Assembly: GCF_001083785.1 (NCBI RefSeq)
Contig: NZ_LAVL01000018.1
Coordinates: 31,588 to 95,587 of the forward strand
DNA from: Nonomuraea sp. SBT364
GTDB taxonomy: Bacteria; Actinomycetota; Actinomycetes; Streptosporangiales; Streptosporangiaceae
Length of the DNA stretch: 64,000 nucleotides
Direction: 5' to 3'
Position 1 is the stretch's first letter. Every line of letters starts with the position of its first letter. The position numbers and the translations under genes are program-made. The notes under the pieces are model-generated. The model saw only the letters and a program-made list of their open reading frames with translations. It ran no database searches and had not been told where the DNA came from. This document shows positions 25,671-35,142 of this stretch, one piece after another.

Positions 25671-26927
25671 ATGACCGTTCTTCGTGAGGAACCCGTGCTG
25701 GAAGCGCTGTCCTGGGGTGCCGCCAGGGAGCTCGCCGCAGGTTGCGCCCGCCTTCTCGAACCCGTCGCGGTGCCTCTCGCCGAGGCCGCCGGCTGCCGGC
25801 TCGCCGCCCCCTTACGGGCCCTGGTGCCCGTGCCCGGGGTCGACGTGGCCGCCATGGACGGCTACGCGGTCGCCGGCCCGCCGCCCTGGCACGTGGTGGC
25901 CCACGTCCTGGCCGGCGGCACGCCGTACCCGGCCACGCTGCTGCCGGGCGAGGCGGTCGAGATCGCCACCGGCGCCCCGGTCCCGGCGGGCACGTCGGCG
26001 GTCCTCCCGTACGAGCAGGCCGGGCCCTCCGGCGACCGGCCGCCCGAGGGGGGCTCCTCCGGGACGCGGCCGCGACCGCCGGAAGGCGGCGGATCCGGGG
26101 GCGCGCTGTGGGTCGCCGGGCACGTCGAGGCGGGGCGGCACGTGCGGCGGCGGGGCGAGGACGTCGCCGAGGGCGCCGCCGTGCTCGGCGCGGGCGCGCT
26201 CGTCACGCCGGTGGTGCTCGGGCTGGCCGCCGCCCTGGGGCACGACACGCTCCCGGTACGGCCCAGGCCCCGGGTGCGCGTGCTGGTGACCGGCGACGAG
26301 GTGGTCGGCCACGGCCTCCCCGAGCCCGGCCGGGTGCGCGACGCCATCGGCCCGTTCCTGCCCGGCCTGGTCGCCTGGGCCGGTGGCCGCCTCGCGGAGA
26401 CCGCCCGCCTCCCCGACGGCCCCGATCCGCTGCGCGCCGCACTCGCCCCGGGGGGATCGCCGGTCGAGGTGGTGGTCGTGTGCGGGGCCTCGTCGAAGGG
26501 GCCGGCCGATCACCTGCGGGCGGTGCTCGCCGACCTCGGCGCCGAGGTGCTGGTCGACGGGGTCGCCGTACGCCCCGGGCACCCGCAGCTGCTGGCGCGG
26601 ATGCCGTCCGGGACGCTGGTGGTCGGGCTGCCCGGGAACCCGTTCGCGGCGCTGGCGGCGGCCGTCACGCTGCTGGCGCCGATGCTGCGCACGATGGCCG
26701 GCCGGGAGGCGCGGCGGGAGGTGAGCGCGCTGGCCGGGACGGTGCGGACGCACCCGAGGGACACCCGGCTGGTCCCGGTGCGGCGGTCGGGACGCGGGGC
26801 GGTGCCCGTCGGGCACGATCGGCCGGGATCTCTGTGGGGCGCCGCGATGGCGGATGCCCTGGCCGTGGTACCCGCGGGGTGGGCCGGAGAGCCGGTGGAG
26901 CTGATCGAGTTGCCCGAAGGGGGCTAG
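25671..26927 (+). CDS. moeA: Molybdopterin molybdotransferase MoeA
   Basis: The 418-residue enzyme shows 'AAMDGYAV', 'ATGAPVPAGTSAVLPYEQ', 'RRRGEDVAEGA', 'RVLVTGDEVVG', 'GVAVRPGHP' and 'GLPGNPFAAL', all MoeA signatures. It inserts molybdate into molybdopterin-AMP. A Gly/Pro/Arg-rich insert follows 'EQAGPSGDR' (about residues 120-145). Placement in the oxalate island with its own operator indicates a dedicated copy that supplies cofactor to the formate dehydrogenase. One TTA codon at 25812. Confidence 0.93.
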   Translation: MTVLREEPVLEALSWGAARELAAGCARLLEPVAVPLAEAAGCRLAAPLRALVPVPGVDVAAMDGYAVAGPPPWHVVAHVLAGGTPYPATLLPGEAVEIATGAPVPAGTSAVLPYEQAGPSGDRPPEGGSSGTRPRPPEGGGSGGALWVAGHVEAGRHVRRRGEDVAEGAAVLGAGALVTPVVLGLAAALGHDTLPVRPRPRVRVLVTGDEVVGHGLPEPGRVRDAIGPFLPGLVAWAGGRLAETARLPDGPDPLRAALAPGGSPVEVVVVCGASSKGPADHLRAVLADLGAEVLVDGVAVRPGHPQLLARMPSGTLVVGLPGNPFAALAAAVTLLAPMLRTMAGREARREVSALAGTVRTHPRDTRLVPVRRSGRGAVPVGHDRPGSLWGAAMADALAVVPAGWAGEPVELIELPEGG

Positions 26928-26960
26928 ACAGGCCGGTGACGGGAGGGTAACCATTGCGTT

Positions 26961-26980
26961 CATACGGTATGCAGTATGCG
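26961..26980. promoter_or_regulatory. ATACNGTAT operator before the oxc-frc operon
   Basis: CATACGGTATGCAGTATGCG contains the perfect palindrome ATACGGTAT (26962-26970) and an overlapping second near copy (ATGCAGTAT). It ends 30 bp before the oxc start codon. Confidence 0.82.
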
Positions 26981-27010
26981 GGAGACAGTCGCTTGGAAAG
27001 GGACGCATCG

Positions 27011-28675
27011 ATGTCGGAAACGATCTCTGGCGGTCATCTGGTAGCCAAGGCGCTCAAGGCCGAAGGCGTGGACGTGATCTACACGCTCTGCGGCGGCCAC
27101 ATCATCGACATCTACGACGGCTGCGTCGATGAGGGCATCGAGGTCATCGACGTGCGCCACGAGCAGGTGGCCGCGCACGCGGCCGACGGCTACGCGCGCA
27201 TCACCGGCAAGCCCGGCTGCGCGGTGGTCACCGCCGGGCCCGGCACGACGGACGCGGTCACCGGCGTGGCCAACGCGTTCCGGGCGGAGAGCCCGATGTT
27301 GCTGATCGGCGGGCAGGGGGCGCTGAGCCAGCACAAGATGGGCTCGCTGCAGGACCTCCCGCACGTCGACATGATGACGCCGATCACCAAGTTCGCCGCG
27401 ACGGTGCCGAGCACGGAACGGGTGGCCGACATCGTGTCGATGGCCTTCCGCGAGTGCTACCACGGCGCCCCGGGCCCGTCGTTCCTGGAGATCCCGCGCG
27501 ACGTCCTGGACGCGAAGGTCCCGCTGGAGAAGGCGCGCATCCCGAAGAACTACCGGGCCTCCACCCGCCAGGCCGGCGACCCGGAGGCCATCGAGAAGCT
27601 GGCCGACCTGCTGGCCCACGCCGAGAAGCCGTGCATCCTGCTCGGCAGCCAGGTGTGGACCTGCCGGGCCACGGACTCGGCGATCGACTTCGTCCGCCAG
27701 CTCAACGTGCCCGCCTACATGAACGGCTCGGCGCGCGGCACGCTGCCGCCCGGCGACCCGCACCGCTTCCAGCTCAGCCGCCGCTACGCCTTCACCGAGG
27801 CCGACCTGATCATCATCGTCGGCACCCCGTTCGACTTCCGGATGGGCTACGGCAAGCGGCTGTCACCGACGGCGACGGTGGTGCAGATCGACCTCGACTA
27901 CCGCACCGTCGGCAAGAACCGGGACATCGACCTGGGGATCGTCGGCGACGCCGGCCTCATCCTGGCCGCCACCGCGCAGGCCGCCAGCGGGCGGATCACC
28001 GACTCGGCCGCCAGGCGCAAGGAGTGGATCGAGGAACTGCGCGCCGTCGAGCAGGCCGCCTACGACAAGCGCCTGCCCCGCCAGCTCTCCGACGCCCAGC
28101 CGATCGACCCCTACCGGCTGGTCCACGAGATCAACGAGTTCCTCACCGAGGACAGCATCTACATCGGCGACGGCGGCGACATCGTCACCTTCTCCGGCCA
28201 GGTCGTCCAGCCCAAGTCGCCCGGCCACTGGATGGACCCGGGACCGCTCGGCACGCTCGGCGTCGGCATGGCCTTCGCGATGGCCGCCAAGCAGGCCCGG
28301 CGTGACAAGGAGGTGCTCTGCCTGTTCGGCGACGGCGCCTTCAGCCTCACCGGCTGGGACTTCGAGACGATGGTCCGCTTCGACCTGCCGTTCATCGGCG
28401 TCATCGGCAACAACTCCTCGATGAACCAGATCCGCTACGGCCAGGCCGCCAAGTACGGCGAGGACCGCGCCCGCATCGGCAACACGCTGGGCGACATCCG
28501 CTACGGCGAGTTCGCCAAGCTGCTGGGCGGCTACGGCGAGGAGGTCCGCGACCCGGCCGAGATCCGACCCGCGCTGGAGCGGGCCCGCGAGTCCGGCAAG
28601 CCGTCGCTGATCAACGTCTGGGTCGACCCCGACGTGTACGCGCCCGGCACCATGAACCAGACCATGTACAAGTAG
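27011..28675 (+). CDS. oxc: TPP-dependent oxalyl-CoA decarboxylase / 2-hydroxyacyl-CoA lyase family
   Basis: The 554-residue thiamine diphosphate enzyme has the catalytic Glu in '[16 protein letters not shown]', and the diphosphate/Mg motif '[21 protein letters not shown]' followed by 'NNSS'. The C-terminus '[13 protein letters not shown]' plus a short tail ending 'NQTMYK' resembles oxalyl-CoA decarboxylases and 2-hydroxyacyl-CoA lyases, which close a lid over CoA, rather than acetolactate synthase. No FAD-type or small-subunit partner is present. It is followed at once by a formyl-CoA:oxalate CoA-transferase gene. Probable reaction: oxalyl-CoA to formyl-CoA + CO2. GGAAAGGGA precedes the ATG. 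Confidence 0.78.
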   Translation: MSETISGGHLVAKALKAEGVDVIYTLCGGHIIDIYDGCVDEGIEVIDVRHEQVAAHAADGYARITGKPGCAVVTAGPGTTDAVTGVANAFRAESPMLLIGGQGALSQHKMGSLQDLPHVDMMTPITKFAATVPSTERVADIVSMAFRECYHGAPGPSFLEIPRDVLDAKVPLEKARIPKNYRASTRQAGDPEAIEKLADLLAHAEKPCILLGSQVWTCRATDSAIDFVRQLNVPAYMNGSARGTLPPGDPHRFQLSRRYAFTEADLIIIVGTPFDFRMGYGKRLSPTATVVQIDLDYRTVGKNRDIDLGIVGDAGLILAATAQAASGRITDSAARRKEWIEELRAVEQAAYDKRLPRQLSDAQPIDPYRLVHEINEFLTEDSIYIGDGGDIVTFSGQVVQPKSPGHWMDPGPLGTLGVGMAFAMAAKQARRDKEVLCLFGDGAFSLTGWDFETMVRFDLPFIGVIGNNSSMNQIRYGQAAKYGEDRARIGNTLGDIRYGEFAKLLGGYGEEVRDPAEIRPALERARESGKPSLINVWVDPDVYAPGTMNQTMYK

Positions 28676-28688
28676 GGCAGGTCCTGAC

Positions 28689-29912
28689 ATGAAGGCACTC
28701 GAAGGTGTCCGCGTCCTCGACATGACCCACGTCCAGTCCGGCCCGTCCGCCACCCAGTTGCTCGCCTGGCTGGGCGCCGACGTGGTCAAGCTGGAGTCCC
28801 CGACCGGCGACATCACCCGGCAGCAGCTCCGCGACCTGCCGGACGTCGACAGCCTCTACTTCACAATGCTCAACTGCAACAAGCGCAGCATCACGCTCAA
28901 CATGAAGAGCGAGCGCGGCAAGGAGCTGTTCACCGAGCTGGTGAAGGGCGCCGACGTGCTGGTGGAGAACTTCGGCCCCGGCGCGGTCGACCGCATGGGT
29001 TTCACCTGGGACCGGCTCCAGGAGCTCAACCCGCGTCTCGTCTACGCCTCGATCAAGGGCTTCGGCGCCGGCCGTTACGCCAAGTTCAAGGCGTACGAGG
29101 TGATCGCCCAGGCGATGGGCGGCTCGATGTCGACCACCGGCTTCGAGGACGGCCCGCCGCTGGCCACCGGCGCGCAGATCGGCGACTCGGGCACCGGCAT
29201 CCACGCGGTCGCCGGCATCCTGGCCGCCCTCTACCAGCGCGAGCGGTCCGGGCGCGGGCAGCGGGTGCAGGTCGCCATGCAGCACGCGGTGCTCAACCTG
29301 GCCCGCGTCAAGCTGCGTGACCAGCAGCGGCTCGCGCACGGCCCGCTGCGCGAGTACCCGAACAAGACGTTCGGCGACGAGGTGCCGCGCTCCGGCAACG
29401 CCAGCGGCGGCGGCCAGCCCGGCTGGGCGGTGCGCTGCGCGCCCGGCGGCCCGAACGACTACATCTACGTGATCGTCCAGCCGGTCGGCTGGAAGCCGCT
29501 GTCGGCCATCATCGGCCGCCCCGAGCTGGCCGAGGACCCCGAGTGGGCGACGCCGGAGGCCCGGCTGTCCAAGCTGGACAAGATGTTCCAGCTCATCGAG
29601 GAGTGGACGATCCGCCACGACAAGTGGACGGTGCTGGACCGGCTCAACGCCGAGAACATCCCGTGCGGCCCGATCCTGTCCACCAAGGAGCTGGTCGAGG
29701 ACGAGAGCCTGCGCGAGGAGGGCATCGTCGTCGCGGTCGACCATCCGGAGCGCGGCGAGTTCGTGACCGTCGGCAGCCCGCTGCAGCTGTCGGACTCGCC
29801 GGTCGACGTGAAGACGCCGCCGCTGCTGGGCGAGCACAACCAGGAGATCTACGGCCCGCTCGGCGTGAGCGCCGAGGAACTGGCCGAGCTGAAGACGAAC
29901 GGAGTCATCTAG
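28689..29912 (+). CDS. frc: Formyl-CoA:oxalate CoA-transferase (class III)
   Basis: The 407-residue protein follows Oxalobacter Frc closely: '[20 protein letters not shown]', '[20 protein letters not shown]', '[17 protein letters not shown]', the catalytic Asp in 'IGDSGTG' (Asp169 of Oxalobacter Frc) and the glycine loop 'GGGQPGW' that gates the active site. It moves CoA from formyl-CoA (or succinyl-CoA) to oxalate, starting catabolism. It is 13 bases after oxc and overlaps the next gene by one base (TAGTG). Confidence 0.94.
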   Translation: MKALEGVRVLDMTHVQSGPSATQLLAWLGADVVKLESPTGDITRQQLRDLPDVDSLYFTMLNCNKRSITLNMKSERGKELFTELVKGADVLVENFGPGAVDRMGFTWDRLQELNPRLVYASIKGFGAGRYAKFKAYEVIAQAMGGSMSTTGFEDGPPLATGAQIGDSGTGIHAVAGILAALYQRERSGRGQRVQVAMQHAVLNLARVKLRDQQRLAHGPLREYPNKTFGDEVPRSGNASGGGQPGWAVRCAPGGPNDYIYVIVQPVGWKPLSAIIGRPELAEDPEWATPEARLSKLDKMFQLIEEWTIRHDKWTVLDRLNAENIPCGPILSTKELVEDESLREEGIVVAVDHPERGEFVTVGSPLQLSDSPVDVKTPPLLGEHNQEIYGPLGVSAEELAELKTNGVI

Positions 29913-32029
29913 TGAGTGCAGTCAGGGACATCCTGGACAAGGCGCTCGCCGAAGGCCGCACGGCCCTGACCGCCCCGGAGGGGCGCGGGATCTGCGAGGC
30001 GTACGGCATCGCCACCCCGGGTGAAGGGCTGGCCACCTCGGCGGCCGAGGCCGTCTCGATCGCGGAGGAGATCGGCCTCCCGGTGGTGCTGAAGATCGTC
30101 TCGCCGGACATCCTGCACAAGACCGACGCCGGTGGCGTGCTGGTCGGGCTGAAGTCGGCCGACGAGGTACGCGACGGCTTCGAGACCATCATGGCCAACG
30201 CCCTCGCCTACAACGCCGGCGCCCGCATCGACGGTGTCCAGGTGCAGCAGCTCGTCGGCGGCGGGTTCGAGGTCATCGTGGGCGCGGTCACCGACCCCAC
30301 GTTCGGCAAGGTGATCGCGTTCGGGCTGGGCGGTGTCCTGGTTGAGGTGCTCAAGGATGTTACTTTCCGGCTTGCCCCGGTTTCGGGTGATGAAGCCCTG
30401 GGGATGCTCGACGACATCAAAGCGGCGGAAGTGCTGAAAGGTGCCCGTGGTGCCGAGCCCGCGAACCGGGAGGCCCTGGCGGCGCTGATCGAGCGCGTCG
30501 GCAGGCTGGTCAGCGACTTCCCCGAGATCACCGAGATCGACCTCAACCCGGTCTTCGCCGACGCCCGCGGCGCCGTGGCCGCCGACGTGCGCATCCTCAT
30601 CGGAGAGGCGCCCGCCGAGGTCAGCCGGCTGCCCCGCGAGCGCATCCTGGAGCAGATGACGCGGATCTTCAAGCCGCGCTCGGTCGCCGTCATCGGCGCC
30701 TCCGCCGAGACCGGCAAGATCGGCAACTCGGTCATGCGCAACCTCATCAACGGCGGCTACCGGGGCCAGATCTTCCCGATCAACCCCAAGGCCGACGACA
30801 TCATGGGGCTGCCCGCGTACAAGAGCATCTCCGACGTGCCGCACGACGTGGACGTCGCCGTGTTCGCGATCCCCGCCAAGTTCGTGCCAGCCGCGCTGGA
30901 GGAGGCCGGGCGCAAGGGCGTCGGCGGCGCCATCATGATCCCCTCGGGGTTCGCCGAGACCGGCAACGTCGAGGGCCAGCGGGAGATCGTGGAGATCGCC
31001 CGCAAGCACGGCGTGCGCATGCTCGGACCCAACATCTACGGCTACTACTACACGCCGGAGAACCTCTGCGCGACCTTCTGCACCCCCTACGACGTGCGCG
31101 GCGGCGTCGCCCTCACCTCGCAGAGCGGCGGCATCGGCATGGCCATCCTGGGCTTCAGCCGCACCACCAAGATGGGCGTGTCGGCGATCGTCGGCGTCGG
31201 CAACAAGGCCGACGTGGACGAGGACGACCTGCTCACCTTCTTCGAGCAGGACGACAACACCCGCGCCGTCGCCATGCACCTGGAGGACCTCAAGGACGGC
31301 CGGGGCTTCGTCGAGGCCGCCCGCCGGGTCGTCAAGGAGAAGCCCGTCATCGTGCTGAAGGCCGGGCGCACCGCCATGGGCGCGCGCGCCGCCGGCTCCC
31401 ACACCGGCGCGCTGGCCGGCGACGACAAGGTCTACGACGACATCCTGCGGCAGGCCGGCGTGGTACGCGCCCCCGGGCTGAACGACATGCTGGAGTACGC
31501 CAGGTCGCTGCCGATCATGCCGACGCCCCAGGGCGAGAACGTGGTCATCATCACCGGGGCGGGCGGCTCCGGCGTGCTGCTGTCGGACGCCTGCGTCGAC
31601 GCCGGGCTGACGCTCATGGACATCCCGCCCGACCTGGACGAGGCCTTCCGCGCCTACATCCCCCCGTTCGGCGCGGCGGGCAACCCCATCGACATCACCG
31701 GCGGCGAGCCGCCCTCGACCTACGAGAACACGCTCCGGCTCGGCCTCGCCGACGACCGGATCCACGCTCTGGTCCTGGGCTACTGGCACACGATCGTCAC
31801 GCCGCCGATGGTCTTCGCCGAACTCGTCGCCCGCGTGGTGGCCGAGGAACGGGCGAAGGGCAACGTCAAGCCGGTCGTCGCGTCGCTGGCCGGGGACACC
31901 GAGGTTGAGGAGGCCAGCGAGTACCTGTTCGAGCACGGAGTGGTCGCGTACCCGTACACGACCGAAAAGCCCGTAGCGGTCCTCGGCGCGAAGTACCGCT
32001 GGGCCAGGGCAGCCGGCCTGCTGGGCTAA
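29912..32029 (+). CDS. NDP-forming acyl-CoA ligase, ATP-grasp first (acetate-CoA ligase family)
   Basis: GTG start overlapping the frc stop. The 705 residues hold an N-terminal ATP-grasp domain (about 1-235; 'HKTDAGGVLVGL', 'EIDLNPVFAD'), then a CoA-binding Rossmann domain (from 'RSVAVIGASAETGKIGNS') and two succinyl-CoA-ligase flavodoxin-like domains with the phospho-His in 'GSHTGALAGDD'. It interconverts acyl-CoA + NDP + Pi with acid + CoA + NTP. In this operon the natural acids would be formate, oxalate or acetate, which is inference. A stretch near 30340-30455 uses codons such as GTT, GAT, AAA and GAA unlike its surroundings. Confidence 0.85.
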   Translation: MSAVRDILDKALAEGRTALTAPEGRGICEAYGIATPGEGLATSAAEAVSIAEEIGLPVVLKIVSPDILHKTDAGGVLVGLKSADEVRDGFETIMANALAYNAGARIDGVQVQQLVGGGFEVIVGAVTDPTFGKVIAFGLGGVLVEVLKDVTFRLAPVSGDEALGMLDDIKAAEVLKGARGAEPANREALAALIERVGRLVSDFPEITEIDLNPVFADARGAVAADVRILIGEAPAEVSRLPRERILEQMTRIFKPRSVAVIGASAETGKIGNSVMRNLINGGYRGQIFPINPKADDIMGLPAYKSISDVPHDVDVAVFAIPAKFVPAALEEAGRKGVGGAIMIPSGFAETGNVEGQREIVEIARKHGVRMLGPNIYGYYYTPENLCATFCTPYDVRGGVALTSQSGGIGMAILGFSRTTKMGVSAIVGVGNKADVDEDDLLTFFEQDDNTRAVAMHLEDLKDGRGFVEAARRVVKEKPVIVLKAGRTAMGARAAGSHTGALAGDDKVYDDILRQAGVVRAPGLNDMLEYARSLPIMPTPQGENVVIITGAGGSGVLLSDACVDAGLTLMDIPPDLDEAFRAYIPPFGAAGNPIDITGGEPPSTYENTLRLGLADDRIHALVLGYWHTIVTPPMVFAELVARVVAEERAKGNVKPVVASLAGDTEVEEASEYLFEHGVVAYPYTTEKPVAVLGAKYRWARAAGLLG

Positions 32030-32112
32030 GAGCCGAGCACAGCAGAGCCAGGCGAGGGGGCGCATTCGGGGCAGCGCAGGAGAACCAACAAATCCCCCCA
32101 GGAGGTCCGTAG

Positions 32113-33600
32113 GTGGACACATCAAAACCCCCGGCGACGTCTGCGCCGCCGGTCGAGGACGATCGAGTATGGAAAGCGGGCCGGCTGGAGCCGATGCCCA
32201 TCAGGAAACTCCCCGACGCGCCTCCCTCGGTGCACATCCTCGGGCCCACCGTCTTCCTCGTGGCTCTGGGCGTGGGGATGGGCGAGTCGTACATGTGGCC
32301 CCGGCTCGTGCTGCTGTTCGGGCCGGAGATCAGATGGTTGTTCCTGATCGGCGTGACGCTCCAGGCCGTGGTCATGCTCGAGATGGCCCGCTACGCGATG
32401 GCGACGGGGGAGAGCATCTTCTCCGGCGCCGCCCGCGTGTTCAAGCCGCTCATGTGGTTCTTCTTCATCGTCGCCATGGCCGTCTACATCTGGCCCGGTC
32501 ACCTGTCCGCGGGGGCCGCGGCGCTGGAGGAGATCAGCGGGATCCCCTGGATGATCACCGCGATAGCGGGGCTCGTCCTGGTCGGAGTGATCTTCAGCTT
32601 CGCCAAGGTGATCTACAACCTGCTGGAGAACGTGCTGTCGCTGCTCATCGGCGCCCTCGTGATCGGCACCGCGGTGGTGGCCGCCATGGTGGGCTCGTGG
32701 AGCGACGTGGTCACCACGATCACCGGCATGTTCTCCATCGGCTACCTGCCGGCCGAGGCCATGACGGCCGCGTGGTTCCCGGTCATCGTCGGGGCCTGCG
32801 CGTTCGCCGGGCCGTCGGGCATGCAGCAGATGTGGTACACGCTGCACCTGCGGGCCTCCGGAGCGGGCATGGGCGCGCACATCCCGAAGGTCCACGGCCT
32901 GCGGCACGCCGGCGAGGAAGAGGCCATGCCCTCGCGCGGCTTCATGTTCGACACCGAGGACCCGGCCGAGATGGCCAAGTGGAAGGGCTGGCGCCGCTGG
33001 GTCACCTTCGACGCCTTACTGCTCTTCTGGGGCATCACCATGCTGGTCACGATCTCCTTCACGGTGATCGCCCAGGCGGCGGTGCGCCAGAACCCGGACG
33101 TCCGCACGGCCATCCAGGGCGACGACCGCGAGGTGGCGCTGAGCGCCATGGCGGACGCCGTCTCCTCGGCCGGCAGCTCGGTGCTCGGCGTGATCTTCCT
33201 CGGGTTCATCGCGCTCATCGGCCTCAACGCCACGCTGGGACTGTTCGACTCCTTCTCGCGTGGTCAGGCCGACATGACGTACAACTTCGTGCCCGGCGCG
33301 AAGAAGCTGCGCATGTCGCACCTGTACGCGGGCTTCCTCTGGGGCGTGATCATCTTCGGCATCCTGATCCTGCTGTTCGGACCCGCTGACGGGCCGAGCG
33401 GGATCCTGGACACGCTGGCGTTCCTGTCGACGTTCGCGATGGGCGCGTACTGCGTGACGCTGCTCCTGGTCAACAACCGCATGCTGCCCAAACCGATCAG
33501 GCCGAGGTGGTGGTCCAACCTGATCATCGGGTTCGGCGCCGTCTTCTACCTGGGCATGCTGTTCTACAGCCTGTTCGCCTTCGGCGTGGTCGTGGGCTGA
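32113..33600 (+). CDS. Nramp-fold membrane transporter, non-canonical metal site
   Basis: GTG start with AGGAGG 7 bases upstream. The 495-residue protein has about eleven membrane segments and resembles the Nramp family, but the TM1 metal motif DPGN is replaced by 'GVGMGESYMWPR' and the TM6 MPH motif by 'GPSGMQQMWYTLHL'. Family members without these residues (Nramp-related proteins) are not expected to carry Mn2+/Fe2+. Position between the oxalate CoA enzymes and TerC suggests an organic acid, or an unusual cation, as substrate. One TTA codon at 33016. A large cytoplasmic loop lies near residues 258-300. Confidence 0.75.
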   Translation: MDTSKPPATSAPPVEDDRVWKAGRLEPMPIRKLPDAPPSVHILGPTVFLVALGVGMGESYMWPRLVLLFGPEIRWLFLIGVTLQAVVMLEMARYAMATGESIFSGAARVFKPLMWFFFIVAMAVYIWPGHLSAGAAALEEISGIPWMITAIAGLVLVGVIFSFAKVIYNLLENVLSLLIGALVIGTAVVAAMVGSWSDVVTTITGMFSIGYLPAEAMTAAWFPVIVGACAFAGPSGMQQMWYTLHLRASGAGMGAHIPKVHGLRHAGEEEAMPSRGFMFDTEDPAEMAKWKGWRRWVTFDALLLFWGITMLVTISFTVIAQAAVRQNPDVRTAIQGDDREVALSAMADAVSSAGSSVLGVIFLGFIALIGLNATLGLFDSFSRGQADMTYNFVPGAKKLRMSHLYAGFLWGVIIFGILILLFGPADGPSGILDTLAFLSTFAMGAYCVTLLLVNNRMLPKPIRPRWWSNLIIGFGAVFYLGMLFYSLFAFGVVVG

Positions 33601-34130
33601 TGATCGAACGGCACAGCCTCGAACTCGCCCTGCCAGGGGCGTCGATCGGAGCCGTCGCCGGCGCCATGGCCGGTGGGCTGACCCTGTTCGCCGGGGTGCC
33701 CGCCGGCCTGGCCGCCCTGTCGGCCCTGGCCTTCGCCATGACCCTCGGCCTCTTCGGCGGCCTGTACGGCGTGCTGCTCGGCCACGGCCTCTTCCGGCCC
33801 GGCACCTTCGGGCCGTGCGGCCTGTACTGGATGGCGGCCTTCCCGCTGTCCAGGCTGGCCCAGGAGACCCTGGCCGGGACCGGCGGCCTGGCCGACGGGG
33901 TGCCCGGCTTCCTGGTCTACCAGGCCATGGTCGGCCTCGGCTTCGCGATCGGCTTCGTCTGGCTGCACGAGCGGCTCATGCCGCACTGGCTGATCCGCCT
34001 CGCCCCGGCCAACCCGCAGGCCGAGGCGCTGCTCGGCCTCTACCTTCAGCACGCCCAAGCGCTGCGTAGCTCGCGTGCCTCCCGGAGCCCCCGGAACTCG
34101 CGGAGCTCGCGGAAGGGGGCCCGCCGATGA
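33600..34130 (+). CDS. Small membrane protein of unknown function with Ser/Arg-rich tail
   Basis: Start ATG shares its A with the stop of the Nramp-like gene (TGATG), and its own stop overlaps the TerC start. The 176-residue product has about four hydrophobic segments ('AVAGAMAGGLTLFAGVPAGL', 'LGLFGGLYGVLLGHGL', 'MVGLGFAIGFVWL') and ends in a low-complexity basic tail ('RASRSPRNSRSSRKGARR'). I do not recognise a family. Tight coupling on both sides suggests it partners the Nramp-fold or TerC protein. Confidence 0.7.
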   Translation: MIERHSLELALPGASIGAVAGAMAGGLTLFAGVPAGLAALSALAFAMTLGLFGGLYGVLLGHGLFRPGTFGPCGLYWMAAFPLSRLAQETLAGTGGLADGVPGFLVYQAMVGLGFAIGFVWLHERLMPHWLIRLAPANPQAEALLGLYLQHAQALRSSRASRSPRNSRSSRKGARR

Positions 34131-35104
34131 ACCTGCCCGCCTGGGTGTGGCTCGCCACGATCGGCGGCTTCGCCCTCATTCTCGCGCTGGACTTCTACCT
34201 CGTCGCACGCAACCCGCGCGAGCCCTCCTTCAAGGAGTGCGTCGGCTGGGTGTCGTTCTACGTGGGCCTGGCCGTCCTGTTCGGGATCGGGCTGCTGCTG
34301 ACGTCGGGCCCCGGCCACGGCGGCGAGTTCTTCGCCGGCTGGATCACCGAGTACTCGCTCAGCGTCGACAACCTGTTCGTCTTCCTGCTGATCATGAGCC
34401 GCTTCCAGGTGCCGCGGCAGTACCGCCAGAAGGTGCTGCTCATCGGCATCGTGCTGGCCCTGATCATGCGGGGCGCCTTCATCGCCGCCGGCGCCGAGGC
34501 GGTGACGAGGTTCGACTGGCTCTTCTACGTCTTCGGCGCCTTCCTCGTCTACACGGCCTGGAAGCTGATCGGGCACGAGGAGGACGAGGCGGAGTTCTCC
34601 GAGAACATCGCCCTGCGCACGGTCCGCCGGGTGCTGCCCACCACCGACGCCTACCACGGCGCCCGGCTCACCGTGCACCTGGGCCGCAGGATGGTGACGC
34701 CGATGCTGATCGTCATGGTCGCCATCGGCACCACCGACCTGCTGTTCGCGCTCGACTCGATCCCGGCCATCTTCGGGCTCACCAAGGAGCCGTATCTCGT
34801 CTTCACCGCCAACGCCTTCGCCCTCATGGGGCTGCGGCAGCTGTTCTTCCTCATCGGCGGCCTGCTCGACCGGCTGGTCTACCTGAGCAAGGGCCTGTCG
34901 GTGGTGCTCGCCTTCATCGGCGTGAAACTCATCCTTGAGGCGCTGCACCACGACGGCGTCTCGTGGGCTCCGGAGATCCCGATCCTGGTGTCGCTCGGGG
35001 TCATCCTCGGCACCCTGGCCGTCACCACGGTCCTGAGCCTGATCAAGTCGTCCCGCGACGCCAAGGCCGCCCAGGAGGTGGAGCCCGTCGAAGCGGAGCG
35101 CTGA
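34127..35104 (+). CDS. TerC-family integral membrane protein (cation exporter)
   Basis: The 325-residue protein has about eight to nine membrane helices with the TerC signatures 'EYSLSVDNLFVFLLIMSRF' and 'TTDLLFALDSIPAIFG', whose acidic residues bind the ion. TerC proteins export Mn2+ or Ca2+. In a pathway that would consume metal oxalate salts, the freed cation must be removed, a plausible but untested job. It is coupled by ATGA to the preceding gene and ends in a strong hairpin. Confidence 0.88.
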   Translation: MNLPAWVWLATIGGFALILALDFYLVARNPREPSFKECVGWVSFYVGLAVLFGIGLLLTSGPGHGGEFFAGWITEYSLSVDNLFVFLLIMSRFQVPRQYRQKVLLIGIVLALIMRGAFIAAGAEAVTRFDWLFYVFGAFLVYTAWKLIGHEEDEAEFSENIALRTVRRVLPTTDAYHGARLTVHLGRRMVTPMLIVMVAIGTTDLLFALDSIPAIFGLTKEPYLVFTANAFALMGLRQLFFLIGGLLDRLVYLSKGLSVVLAFIGVKLILEALHHDGVSWAPEIPILVSLGVILGTLAVTTVLSLIKSSRDAKAAQEVEPVEAER

Positions 35105-35108
35105 ACGG

Positions 35109-35142
35109 GCCGCGCGCGGGGGAGCCGTCTCCCGTGCGCGGC
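35109..35142. terminator. Hairpin between terC and the His-repeat gene
   Basis: GCCGCGC...GGGAG pairs with CTCCC...GCGCGGC around a CCGT loop, with one mismatch and a small bulge. It separates two convergent genes and can end transcripts on both strands. Confidence 0.7.

Noticed and set aside
27011..28675. Acetolactate synthase
   Set aside because: It sits directly before frc, lacks a regulatory subunit gene, and its C-terminus resembles the CoA-binding lid of Oxc/HACL enzymes.
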